A DNA stretch of 64,000 bases from Laterigemmans sp052161645 (GTDB lineage: Bacteria; Planctomycetota; Planctomycetia; Pirellulales; Pirellulaceae): the NCBI GenBank assembly GCA_052161645.1, contig CP197414.1. The stretch is one strand, 5' to 3'. Numbering within the stretch: position 1 is the stretch's first letter; every line of letters starts with the position of its first letter. Below are positions 16,279 to 24,923 of the stretch, in pieces. A program made the translations under genes and the position numbers. The notes beneath the pieces were generated by a model. That model was not told where the DNA came from and searched no databases. It was given only the letters and a program-made list of their open reading frames with translations.

Positions 16279-18840
16279 ATGTCAGCATTTCCAATGAAAC
16301 AGCTATCCGTGAGACCAGCAGCGAACCCTCAACAACCCATGTTGACGGTCAGGCAGCGAGCGGGAACCTTCCTCGTGGCATTGGCTAGCATTACGCTCTG
16401 CAGTTCACAACTCCCCGGGCCTCAACGTTGCCTCGCGCAAGACGGTTCCTCCACCGCCGCTGAATCCGAGCAAACGACCGAAGCAGCTGCGGCGCCCGTC
16501 TCGTTTGCCAACCAAATTCAAGGCATCTTGGCAAAACGCTGCTACGCCTGCCACGGACCGGACCAAGCCGAGTCGGGCTTGCGGCTGAGCGACGCCGAGG
16601 GGGCATTTGCTGAGACCGATTCCGGCGAAGTGGCGATCGTGGCCGGCTCGGCTGAAACCAGTCCCCTGTTCGCGCGCATCACCTCTGCCGACGAGTGGGA
16701 GCGGATGCCTCCCGAAGGCGAGCCACTTTCTGAGGAGGAAACCGATTTAATTCGTCGCTGGATCAACCAGGGGGCGGAGTGGGAAAGCCACTGGGCGTTC
16801 GAGCCTCGCCGTGCTGTGCAACCACCGCCAGTGGACAATCCGCAATGGGCTGAAAACCCGCTCGACGCCTTTGTGCTTGCTCGCCTCAACGATGCCGGTC
16901 TGCAGCCCAACGAACCGGCCAGCCGCCGCAGCCTCATTCGCCGCGCCTACTACGACCTGCTGGGACTGCCCCCCACTGCCGCGCAAATCGAGGCTTTCGT
17001 CCAAGACCCGTCCCCCGACGCTTGGCCGCGTCTGATCGACGAACTGCTGGCCTCGCACCACTACGGTGAGAAATGGGGTCGTTATTGGTTGGACTTGGTC
17101 CGTTATGGAGAAACTAACAGCTATGAACGTGACAATCCCAAACCCAACGTGTGGAAATACCGGGATTACGTCATTCGTGCTTTCAACGAGGACAAGCCAT
17201 ACGATCAATTCGTGCGTGAACAACTGGCCGGTGACGAGTTGGAAAACGTGACCGAAGATTCACTGATCGCGACGGGCTTCTATCGCCTCGGAATTTGGGA
17301 CGACGAACCAGCCGACCCGCTGCAAGCGCGTTACGACGAACTGGACGATTTAGTCACCACCGCCGGACAAGTTTTCCTCGGCCTGACGATCAACTGCGCT
17401 CGCTGTCACGACCACAAAATTGATCCCATTCCGCAGACCGATTACTACGGGATGCTCGCCTTTTTCGCCGATGTGACACCCTACGGTACTCGCGGTAACC
17501 AAACGAGAAACAATCAAATCGAAATCTCTCCGCCGCACGTCCAAGAGGGCTACCGCCAACTGGACCGCGAGCAAAGAGAGCTCGATCGCAAACTCAAAGA
17601 GCTGGAACAGTTGGGCATTGCCAAGATGCCGGCTCCCGACCAACGGGCAACCGAAGGGCCAGCCAATGAACGCAAGAAAGTACTTGAAGAAAAATTGGCC
17701 GATCATCTCGAAGCGGACCAGTGGACCGAGTACCAAGCGTTGCAGAAGCGCCGCCAGGAGATCGACAAGGAACGTGCCCAGTTGCCGGCGCGCGAATATG
17801 TGCTGGGTCTGGCCAACTGCGATGCCACCCCCGAGCCGACCAAGTTGATGATCCGCGGCAATCCGCACGTGCCGGGCGACGTCGTTCAGCCCAGGTTTCC
17901 GGAACTATTCGCCGAACCACTCCCCGAGATCGCACCGCCTGCTGAGGGTGCCTCCACGGCAGGACGCCGCCGCGTCCTGGCCGACTGGATCACAGCTCCC
18001 GAGAATCGTTTGACCAGTCGCGTCATGGCGAACCGACTTTGGCAGTTTCACTTTGGCCGCGGCTTAGTCCGTAGCAGCAACAACTTTGGCCAACTCGGTT
18101 CCGCGCCGACGCACCCGCTGCTGCTGGACTTCCTCGCCAACCAATTGATCTTGCGCGGCTGGAGTCTGAAAGCCATGCACCGCTTAATCATGACCAGCCA
18201 AGTCTATCAGCTTTCCTCGCTGGCTAATTCCGCGGGACTGGCTAAAGATCCTGGTAACGATCTCTTCTGGCGTTACGATCAACGTCGACTCAGCGCCGAG
18301 GAAGTTCGCGATAGCATCCTTGCCGCGGTCGGCCAGCTGAATCCGCAACCTTACGGCCCCAGCTTCTATCCGCAGCTCTCCGCCGAAGTGCTAGCTGGTC
18401 AGTCGCGCCCCGGTGCCGGCTGGGGCAACTCTTCCCCAGAGCAGCGCAATCGCCGCAGCATTTACATCCACGTGAAACGTTCGCTGCTGACTCCAATACT
18501 CAGCGTGTTTGATTACCCCGAACCCGATCGCACCTGCGAAGCTCGCTTTGCCACGCTGCAACCGGGGCAAGCCTTGTCGCTGTTGAATTCAGGATTCATC
18601 CACGAGCAAGCCGACCGCATGGCAGCTCGCGTGCAATCACTGGCCGGCGAGCAGCGGACAGCGCGAATCGATCAAGCAATCCGCTTGGCGCTGGGGCGAC
18701 CGGCAACCGCGGAGGAGACGGCTGAGGGGCAAGCGTTAATTCAAGAAATGATGGACGACTTTGGGTTGAACAAGGAAGAGAGTTTAAAGTTGTACTGCCT
18801 CACCGTTTTGAACTGGAACGAATTTCTGTTCATCGACTGA
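16279..18840 (+). CDS. Planctomycete cytochrome / DUF1549 / DUF1553 protein
   Basis: An 853-residue exported protein with an N-terminal hydrophobic segment (about 28-42). A planctomycete-type cytochrome c domain carries the heme motif CYACH (88-92) with MPPEGEPLSEEE as the distal region. The DUF1549 region follows (LDAFVLARLNDAGL, RRAYYDLLGLPPT, WGRYWLDLVRYGET), including a second motif CARCHDHKIDPI near residue 375. The C-terminal DUF1553 part has RVMANRLWQFHFGRGLV and RLIMTSQVYQLSS, ending in LNWNEFLFID. A charged coiled-coil insert lies at about 425-505. These proteins are highly amplified in Planctomycetes with no settled function; a role in polymer or sulfated-glycan degradation is often suggested. 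It is paired with the DUF1501 gene 77 bases downstream. Confidence 0.92.
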   Translation: MSAFPMKQLSVRPAANPQQPMLTVRQRAGTFLVALASITLCSSQLPGPQRCLAQDGSSTAAESEQTTEAAAAPVSFANQIQGILAKRCYACHGPDQAESGLRLSDAEGAFAETDSGEVAIVAGSAETSPLFARITSADEWERMPPEGEPLSEEETDLIRRWINQGAEWESHWAFEPRRAVQPPPVDNPQWAENPLDAFVLARLNDAGLQPNEPASRRSLIRRAYYDLLGLPPTAAQIEAFVQDPSPDAWPRLIDELLASHHYGEKWGRYWLDLVRYGETNSYERDNPKPNVWKYRDYVIRAFNEDKPYDQFVREQLAGDELENVTEDSLIATGFYRLGIWDDEPADPLQARYDELDDLVTTAGQVFLGLTINCARCHDHKIDPIPQTDYYGMLAFFADVTPYGTRGNQTRNNQIEISPPHVQEGYRQLDREQRELDRKLKELEQLGIAKMPAPDQRATEGPANERKKVLEEKLADHLEADQWTEYQALQKRRQEIDKERAQLPAREYVLGLANCDATPEPTKLMIRGNPHVPGDVVQPRFPELFAEPLPEIAPPAEGASTAGRRRVLADWITAPENRLTSRVMANRLWQFHFGRGLVRSSNNFGQLGSAPTHPLLLDFLANQLILRGWSLKAMHRLIMTSQVYQLSSLANSAGLAKDPGNDLFWRYDQRRLSAEEVRDSILAAVGQLNPQPYGPSFYPQLSAEVLAGQSRPGAGWGNSSPEQRNRRSIYIHVKRSLLTPILSVFDYPEPDRTCEARFATLQPGQALSLLNSGFIHEQADRMAARVQSLAGEQRTARIDQAIRLALGRPATAEETAEGQALIQEMMDDFGLNKEESLKLYCLTVLNWNEFLFID

Positions 18841-18917
18841 TGCGCATGACGGACGCTCATTAAACGGACGCTCAATAGCTCGCCTGCCAACACCAACACC
18901 TGACCAGGATTCGCAAG

Positions 18918-20408
18918 ATGACTTTCGACAATAGCCAAGGCCGCAAAGGTTTCTGCCGACGCACCCGCCGCGAATTTATTTGGCAGTCGGGAGCCGGTTT
19001 CGGTGCGACCGCTTTGACTTCTTTATTGGGGGGCGATGGGTTCTTCAACAACACCCAAGCCGCTGATAGTGCCGGGCGAGCGGTCACCGACGGCTACCAA
19101 AACCCCTTAGCGGCCAAGCCGCCTCATTTTGCCCCCAAGGCCAAGTCGGTCATCTTCCTCTTCATGTATGGCGGTCCCAGCCATATCGACACGTTCGATT
19201 ACAAACCGAACATGGTCGGCATGGATGGCAAGACCATCGAAGTCAAAACCTTTGGGCGTGGCGGGCACCGCAACCAGGGCCGGATCGTGGAGCCGCGTTG
19301 GAAATTCAAACAATATGGTGAGTGCGGTAAATGGGTCAGCGAACTGTTTCCCAACGTTGCCCAGCATGTCGATGATATTGCGTTCTTGAATTCCATGACC
19401 GCCGACTCGCCAATCCATGGCTCGGCCATGCTGATGATGAACAGCGGCAAAATTCTCTCCGGCAGCCCCGCCCTGGGGTCGTGGCTAACTTACGGACTCG
19501 GCTCGGTAAACGAAAATTTACCCGGCTTCGTCGTCATGCTTGATCCTAAAGGCGGGCCAATCAGCGGTGCCAAGAATTGGAGCTCCGGTTTCATGCCGGC
19601 CACTTACCAAGGCACCGTTTTTCGCAGCGAGGGCGCACCGATCCTCGACTTGCGGCCCCGCGAAGATATGCCTGAGGGCCTACAGCGACGTCTGATCGAT
19701 TCGATTCAATCGGCCAATCGCCGGCATCTCGATGCTCACCCCGGAGACTCCGATCTGGCAGCTCGGATTGCCAGTTACGAGTTGGCCTACAAGATGCAGA
19801 CCAGCGCGCCCGAAGCGGTCGATTTGAGTCAGGAAGATGCTCGCACCCTTGATCTCTACGGTATCACTCAGGAACGCACCGAAGACTTCGGCCGTCGCTG
19901 CTTGCTGGCCCGCCGCCTCGTCGAACGCGGAGTTCGCTTCGTGCAACTCTACAGCGGTGGAGCCCACAACGACGACAACTGGGACGCCCACGGTGACTTG
20001 GAGAAAAATCACAACTACCACGCCGGCAACACCGACCTGCCGATCGCGGGATTACTCACTGACCTCAAACAACGCGGCCTACTCGACGAAACCCTGGTCG
20101 TTTGGGGCGGCGAATTTGGTCGGCAGCCAACGGCCGAATACGCAGTTGGCTCCGGACGCGACCATAACGCGTACGGCTTTACCATGTGGATGGCGGGCGG
20201 AGGCATTAAGGGTGGCATCAGCTTTGGTACCACCGACGAATTAGGGGCCGCCGCTGCCGAAAATCCACTGCACGTCAAACAAATGCACGCCACGATTCTG
20301 CAACTCATGGGCTTGGACCCCAATCATCTCTCCTACTTTTATGGCGGCCTCGATCAAAAATTGGTCGGTGTCGAACCAGTCGAACCCATCTTTCCCGTGA
20401 TCGCCTAA
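18918..20408 (+). CDS. DUF1501 sulfatase-like protein with Tat signal
   Basis: The 496-residue product begins with a twin-arginine-type signal (CRRTRREFIWQSGAGFGATAL), suggesting folded export. The DUF1501 body, distantly related to alkaline-phosphatase/sulfatase folds, shows SVIFLFMYGGPSHIDTFDYKP, GRCLLARRLVERGVRFVQLYSGG-like sequence, DNWDAHGDLEKNH, and VVWGGEFGRQPTAE then GRDHNAYGFTMWMAGGG. Metal-binding Asp and His residues are therefore plausible. Start ATG with AGGA upstream. It is the constant partner of the preceding cytochrome/DUF1553 gene in planctomycetes, so the two probably act together in the periplasm. Substrate unknown. Confidence 0.92.
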   Translation: MTFDNSQGRKGFCRRTRREFIWQSGAGFGATALTSLLGGDGFFNNTQAADSAGRAVTDGYQNPLAAKPPHFAPKAKSVIFLFMYGGPSHIDTFDYKPNMVGMDGKTIEVKTFGRGGHRNQGRIVEPRWKFKQYGECGKWVSELFPNVAQHVDDIAFLNSMTADSPIHGSAMLMMNSGKILSGSPALGSWLTYGLGSVNENLPGFVVMLDPKGGPISGAKNWSSGFMPATYQGTVFRSEGAPILDLRPREDMPEGLQRRLIDSIQSANRRHLDAHPGDSDLAARIASYELAYKMQTSAPEAVDLSQEDARTLDLYGITQERTEDFGRRCLLARRLVERGVRFVQLYSGGAHNDDNWDAHGDLEKNHNYHAGNTDLPIAGLLTDLKQRGLLDETLVVWGGEFGRQPTAEYAVGSGRDHNAYGFTMWMAGGGIKGGISFGTTDELGAAAAENPLHVKQMHATILQLMGLDPNHLSYFYGGLDQKLVGVEPVEPIFPVIA

Positions 20409-20602
20409 AGTCGCCTTTCGCTCCCAAACGGTCGACCCATCAAAAAGTCGGCCACTTTAATGGCCTGATAACTGCGGAAGCTTTTGGTGAACACTAATTT
20501 TCACTGATTGACACTAATCAAAAGTCGCCACTCATTTCCCTTAACGCCCAGCGTCCAACGCTTGAACGTCGCGAGATATACTTCAAGAATAGACACCCAC
20601 GT

Positions 20603-22048
20603 TCAGAAGACAAACGAGCACCAGACGGTGGCGATCAGGGGAGCCAGCGCGCCCAACAACAGTCCACCCTCCAACAATTCGCGACTGGTGATCTCCTCAG
20701 TCGCGTAAACGATTGCATTTGGCGGCGTCGAAATCGGCAACGCCATCGCGGCAGACGCCGCTAACGCAATCGGCACAACCGTCAACGCCTCGGCTCCCAC
20801 CCCGGCCATCACGCCAATCGGTACCAAGATATTAGCGGCCGCCGTGTTGCTCATTAAATTCGACAACAGCAAAGCGATGTAGGCCAACATCAATGCGGTT
20901 GCCAACACCCCAAAAGCACTCACGTTCAATTGCTCGACCAACCAACTGGCCAGCCCAGTCTCAGTGACTGCGATCCCCAGCGAGAGCCCGCCGGCAATCA
21001 GTAACAACACATCCCAGCGGAGCTGACAGACATCCTTATTGGAAAGAATACGCGTGGCAGTCAACACGCAAATCGGCACGAACGAAACCACCGCCGCCGG
21101 GATCCCATGCAGCGATTGCGTCATCCACAACAGAATCGTGACGGTGAACGTCGCCATCACCGTCAACCGTCGCCACTGCGGTTCCTGATCGCGATCAGGG
21201 GCTAGCCCAGTCAGCCTTTCAAAATCAATACGCTCCACCCAGGCCGGATAGCGTGCCAAAAGATATCCCCAAGCAATAACCAACAGCAACAACGCCGGCG
21301 GCAGCCCGGCCAACATCCACTGTGTAAAATTGATGCCGCCGGACGCTTGCAATGCGCCAGCCGCGATCGCGTTTGGCGGGCTGCCGATCACGCTGCCCAT
21401 CCCACCGATATTGGCGGCAAAGGCAATCCCCAGCAACAACGCCTTTCGCAAACGATCTCCACCGGCCAGGCGGTTCACAATCGGCAACACGATCGCCACC
21501 ATCATGGTCGCCGCCGCCGTGTTCGATATAAACATGGAAAATACAAACGTGATTACCATGCAAGCAGCCAACAACCACCAAGGACGCTGGCCCACGCGGT
21601 GCAGTACGTGCACCGATATCCAACGGGTCAGCCCCGTCCTTTCCGCGCCGGAAGCCAACACAAAGCCACCGAAAAACAGCCAGATCAACGGACTGCCCCA
21701 CGTCGCCACATACTTTTCCCAGTCTTGCGGTCCCGCATCCATCACACCGCCCGGCCTCCCCAGCACGGCGATGCTGTAACCGATCACCAACAAGCTCACG
21801 GCAAAAGCCGGAATCGCTTCGGTGATCCATAACCCAGCAGCCAGCACCAGTATGAACATCGAGGCTCTACCGCCAACGCTCAAACCTTCATAAGTTGGCA
21901 CCCCGGCAACCACTGCCGCCAACAACAACGGCACCAACAACCGCAGCAGCAATAACCAGCCACGCACGTTCGGTTGTAACGATTTTTCCTTCCATCGCTG
22001 CAACATTTCTTCGCGTCGATGTCGGTCGAACCAATCCAGGGGCGACAT
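20603..22048 (-). CDS. SLC13/DASS-family anion (dicarboxylate or sulfate) symporter
   Basis: A 481-residue polytopic membrane protein with about 11-12 helices. Both family SNT signatures are present in pseudo-symmetric positions: FISNTAAATMM (SNT at 175-177) and LMSNTAAANIL (400-402), each paired with a PPNAI loop (IGSPPNAIA and ISTPPNAIV). Such DASS transporters use Na+ to import di- or tricarboxylates, sulfate or phosphate-like anions. A 30-residue charged cytoplasmic N-terminus precedes the first helix. It is convergent with the DUF1501 gene and divergent from the riboswitch-led unit. The substrate cannot be fixed, though sulfate or dicarboxylate are the likeliest. Confidence 0.88.
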   Translation of the reverse strand: MSPLDWFDRHRREEMLQRWKEKSLQPNVRGWLLLLRLLVPLLLAAVVAGVPTYEGLSVGGRASMFILVLAAGLWITEAIPAFAVSLLVIGYSIAVLGRPGGVMDAGPQDWEKYVATWGSPLIWLFFGGFVLASGAERTGLTRWISVHVLHRVGQRPWWLLAACMVITFVFSMFISNTAAATMMVAIVLPIVNRLAGGDRLRKALLLGIAFAANIGGMGSVIGSPPNAIAAGALQASGGINFTQWMLAGLPPALLLLVIAWGYLLARYPAWVERIDFERLTGLAPDRDQEPQWRRLTVMATFTVTILLWMTQSLHGIPAAVVSFVPICVLTATRILSNKDVCQLRWDVLLLIAGGLSLGIAVTETGLASWLVEQLNVSAFGVLATALMLAYIALLLSNLMSNTAAANILVPIGVMAGVGAEALTVVPIALAASAAMALPISTPPNAIVYATEEITSRELLEGGLLLGALAPLIATVWCSFVF

Positions 22049-22239
22049 TAAGGGCTATCCAATTCGACCATCACGAACACGGGGGCATAAACATCCAACC
22101 AACCAGTGGGAGTTATCACATCCTAGCTCCCTATTTCGCATGTGGCATTAAATGTTTTTTAAGCATCTTGCGGGAAAAATTAACGTATTATTTAAATACG
22201 CCGGAGGTGACGACAACCACTTCCCCATCTCCCCGAGAC

Positions 22240-22335
22240 AACCTCCCTCGAAACGGCAAACCGGTTGAGAAGCCGGGACGCAAAGCCATGGGCCCAGATG
22301 ACAGCGGGTCGCCAGGCTACCGAAGGGCGAGTGTT
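22240..22335 (+). promoter_or_regulatory. GEMM-I (cyclic dinucleotide) riboswitch aptamer
   Basis: The stretch carries the GEMM-I core in order. GGCAAACC (22255-22262) is followed by a stem CCGGTT/AGCCGG capped by a GAGA (GNRA) tetraloop, then the invariant GGGACGCAAAGCC (22275-22287), and a second arm ending GTCGCCAGGCTACCGA. CTCG (22247-22250) can pair with CGAG (22328-22331) as a closing stem. In Vc2-type c-di-GMP-I riboswitches the GNRA loop docks into the second arm, as this layout allows. Downstream, CCTC (22367-22370) can pair with GAGG (22377-22380), hiding the ribosome binding site of the gene at 22390, which suggests translational control. I cannot tell c-di-GMP from cGAMP selectivity. 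Confidence 0.8.
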
Positions 22336-22389
22336 GCCGCTGCGACTCCGGACATCTACTTCTCAACCTCTCTTCTGAGGAACCTACCG

Positions 22390-23046
22390 ATGTCGCGTTC
22401 TCGTCTTATCCGCTGTATCCCCTCAAATCTACCGACCGTCCTGGCGCTCGCGCTCATTTGCGCTATCTTCGCGAGCCTTACCGCCACGCCAGCCTACTCC
22501 GCCGAACCCTACCTTTACAAGATTGAAGAGGATTGGGAACTGGTGATCAATGATCCCGCTCCCGCCATCCACTCGCCTCAACTGACGATCTACACCTCTC
22601 CCGTCAGCGATGGGGCCAGCAAATACTTCCAGCTACAACTGAACCATGCCGCAGACGCTTGGTTTTCCGGAGGCGGCTTTCAAGTCGCCGCGGCAGTCAA
22701 TGAAGAAGTAATGGATCGCGCCCGCAGCGATGTCCAAACCGCCTTGGCCTCCAGCGGCGATACGATCAGCTGGACCGTCGTTATGGCTTGCCTCAACAAC
22801 GAATTTCTTTACGCCGTCAAAGATGGCAACAGCGCGTCCTGGGGCAACTTTGGCGGCCCCGAATATCTGGTCCGCATACCGTCCGGGGAAATTCAAGACC
22901 TCACTGGCTACCAATATCAAAACTCATTCGACTCCTTAGATATTGGCTTCGGTGCCAACCGTGTCCAGTCGCTCAAACTCAAACAAGTTCGTCTCTTCGA
23001 TTCCGCAGGCGGTGTCCAGGAAATCACGGTCAATCAACAGTTCTGA
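22390..23046 (+). CDS. Secreted protein of unknown function under GEMM riboswitch
   Basis: A 218-residue protein starting at ATG 22390, ten bases after a GAGG ribosome binding site. The frame is open far upstream, but that part overlaps the riboswitch and is not coding. The signal peptide is clear (basic start, hydrophobic core about residues 16-30, AYSA before the likely cut). The mature protein is beta-rich with no cysteine-rich or catalytic motif: IEEDWELVINDP at its start, then SPQLTIYTSP, WFSGGGFQVAAAV, ISWTVVMACLNN, and a C-terminal LDIGFGANRVQSLKLKQVRLF. The EDWELV type of opening recurs in planctomycete exported proteins of unknown role. Position directly after a cyclic-dinucleotide switch and before Tad-like genes suggests a surface or adhesion role (inference). 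Confidence 0.75.
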   Translation: MSRSRLIRCIPSNLPTVLALALICAIFASLTATPAYSAEPYLYKIEEDWELVINDPAPAIHSPQLTIYTSPVSDGASKYFQLQLNHAADAWFSGGGFQVAAAVNEEVMDRARSDVQTALASSGDTISWTVVMACLNNEFLYAVKDGNSASWGNFGGPEYLVRIPSGEIQDLTGYQYQNSFDSLDIGFGANRVQSLKLKQVRLFDSAGGVQEITVNQQF

Positions 23047-23115
23047 TTTCCTGAGAAAATTTTCCCGACTAACGAATCATTCTGCAAACATGTAACATTT
23101 GGCGGAGAGACCATC

Positions 23116-24372
23116 ATGACACGACTCACTTCAACACCGACTGCTAACAACCTTTCTGAAACTTCGTCCCCGGCGTTACCTAATCGCCTGCCTACCTCCC
23201 ATCGCCTGCCTACCGTGACTCGAGACGGCGTCAAGCTGGGCAACTCGGCGGCTCGCGGCAGAGAACGACGAGGGGCGACCACGGTCCTCGGACTTTTCCT
23301 TGCATCCAGCCTCGTCATCATCATGGCGATGACGCTCGACCTGGGAAACATTTCCGTCTCCCGATCAGAGCTGCGACGCTCGGCTGACGCGGCCGCCTTG
23401 GCCGCCTGCTGGCAACTATTCGACAGTCGTGTGGCGGGGGTAGGTAACAGCCAAACGCAATTTGCCGTCGAAGACGCCGCCGAGATGCTGGCCGCCTTCA
23501 ACCGGATTGCCGATCAATCACCAATGCTGGCACGCGGCTCCGAAGATGTCCAGCTGGGCTACTGGGATCCCACCGCTCCAAACTCCTTTGATACCACCGG
23601 TTCCGCCCAGTTCAACGCCGTCAAGGTCACGCTTAGGCGCGAACAAGCGATCAATGGCGAAGTTCCACTCTTCTTCAGCCAAGCGCTAGGGCGTGACAGC
23701 CAAGCGCTGCGCGCAGAGTCGACCGCGGCCATGTTCCAAAACATCAAAGGCTTTTACCTTCCACCAAATTCAGAGAGCTCGCTCGACCTGCTCCCCATTG
23801 CACTCGATCTGCAAACTTGGCAAGCCGTCTGTGCCAGTGCCACCGAGGATAAGTTTGCCCTTGTCAATGGTAACCTGGTTTCCGGGTGCGACGGTTTTTT
23901 TGAGTGCAATCTATATCCTCAAGGAACCGGCTCTCCGGGAAACCGTGGTACGGTTGATATCGGCGGAAGCAACAACAGCACCGCCGATATTTCCCGTCAA
24001 GTGCTCAGTGGAATCTCCGATCAAGATCTGCTTGATTTCGGCAGACCACTCGAGCTGGATGCAACAGGCCGCATACTACTCAACGGTGATACCGGTATCA
24101 GCGCAGGTATCAAAGACGAGCTGGCTTCGATCATCGGGGAAAAACGAATCATCCCAATTTTCGAGTCGGTCTCCGGAAACGGTAACAATGCGATGTACTC
24201 GATTGTCGCTTTCGAAGGAGTCCGAATCCTCGAGGTCAAACTTACCGGTCCCATGAAAAAGAAACGCGTGATCATCCAGCCGGCTCCCATGCTAGCCAGA
24301 GGCGGGGTCATTGATAACTCTGGTCAAGTGACCAGCCAGTACCTCTACACACCCGTCATGCTGGTCAAATAA
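23116..24372 (+). CDS. TadG-like pilus assembly / pseudopilin-type protein
   Basis: The 418-residue product has the TadG/Tad_N pattern: a basic patch then RRGATTVLGLFLASSLVIIMAM (about 52-73, one membrane helix) followed directly by LDLGNISVSRSELRRSADAAALAAC. The remaining 320 residues should face outside the cytoplasmic membrane and show VQLGYWDPTAPN, an NAVKVTLRRE strand and an ESTAAMF segment typical of the group. There is no obvious von Willebrand domain. TadE/TadG proteins are minor pilins or assembly factors of tight-adherence pili. It starts 69 bases after the riboswitch-controlled gene and 13 bases before the TadE-like gene, so the three probably form one operon. Confidence 0.75.
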   Translation: MTRLTSTPTANNLSETSSPALPNRLPTSHRLPTVTRDGVKLGNSAARGRERRGATTVLGLFLASSLVIIMAMTLDLGNISVSRSELRRSADAAALAACWQLFDSRVAGVGNSQTQFAVEDAAEMLAAFNRIADQSPMLARGSEDVQLGYWDPTAPNSFDTTGSAQFNAVKVTLRREQAINGEVPLFFSQALGRDSQALRAESTAAMFQNIKGFYLPPNSESSLDLLPIALDLQTWQAVCASATEDKFALVNGNLVSGCDGFFECNLYPQGTGSPGNRGTVDIGGSNNSTADISRQVLSGISDQDLLDFGRPLELDATGRILLNGDTGISAGIKDELASIIGEKRIIPIFESVSGNGNNAMYSIVAFEGVRILEVKLTGPMKKKRVIIQPAPMLARGGVIDNSGQVTSQYLYTPVMLVK

Positions 24373-24385
24373 CTGAGCCAATACC

Positions 24386-24868
24386 ATGGATAGCAAACCC
24401 ACACTCAATACGCTCCTATCTGGCCGCCGCCGCAAAAGAAATGGGCATCCAAGAGCGAACAGCCGACTGCGGGCAAGCAGCCGACTAGGGGCGGCAACAG
24501 TTGAGTTCGCTTTGATCGCCCCTCTCATGATCATGTTCACCTTTGGCATGATCGAAATGGGAAGAATGCTAATGGTCAAAAACGCAGCCACCCAAGCAAC
24601 TCGCGAGGGAGCCCGCGCGGGATCATTACCAATGGCCACCGATCAACAAGTCCTCGCCCGCGTCCAAGAAGAACTCGAACTACTTTCCATTAGCTCAGCA
24701 GTCATCGAAACCTTCCCGGCTTCGATCAGCCAAGCGCTGCCAGGTGAAACGATCATGGTTCGAGTCCGAATCGATCCCGATTCAGTCAGTTGGGCTCCCA
24801 CCTTCTTTCCCTTTGAGATTCCCGACATTGTCGCCGAATCCACGATGCGAAAAGAAAGTACCAACTGA
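24386..24868 (+). CDS. TadE-like pseudopilin
   Basis: A 160-residue protein with the canonical TadE domain at residues 35-79: GAATVEFALIAPLMIMFTFG (the helix, with the E in the VEFA motif), then MIEMGRMLMVKNAATQATRE and GARAG. A basic N-terminal arm (30 residues) precedes it, as in prepilins awaiting processing by a TadV-type peptidase. The C-terminal 80 residues are an extracytoplasmic alpha/beta segment. TadE proteins are pseudopilins needed for Flp pilus assembly and surface adhesion. No tadA ATPase, tadBC or flp gene is in the window, so the secretion core must be elsewhere. Confidence 0.8.
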   Translation: MDSKPTLNTLLSGRRRKRNGHPRANSRLRASSRLGAATVEFALIAPLMIMFTFGMIEMGRMLMVKNAATQATREGARAGSLPMATDQQVLARVQEELELLSISSAVIETFPASISQALPGETIMVRVRIDPDSVSWAPTFFPFEIPDIVAESTMRKESTN

Positions 24869-24900
24869 CGCCGCGGCGACCGATTAATGATTGACAATTC

Positions 24901-24923
24901 GACTCGAGGCGAGCCGAGTCTTT
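24901..24923. terminator. Hairpin terminator between convergent tadE-like and GH2 genes
   Basis: GACTCG (24901-24906) and CGAGTC (24915-24920) form a stem with an 8-base loop followed by TTT on the plus strand. The site sits exactly between the tadE-like stop and the stop of the convergent GH2 gene, so it may serve both directions. The T run is short. Confidence 0.4.

Noticed and set aside
21895..22389. In-frame upstream extension of the secreted protein gene
   Set aside because: It overlaps the SLC13 gene and the GEMM riboswitch, and the product would lose its signal peptide position.
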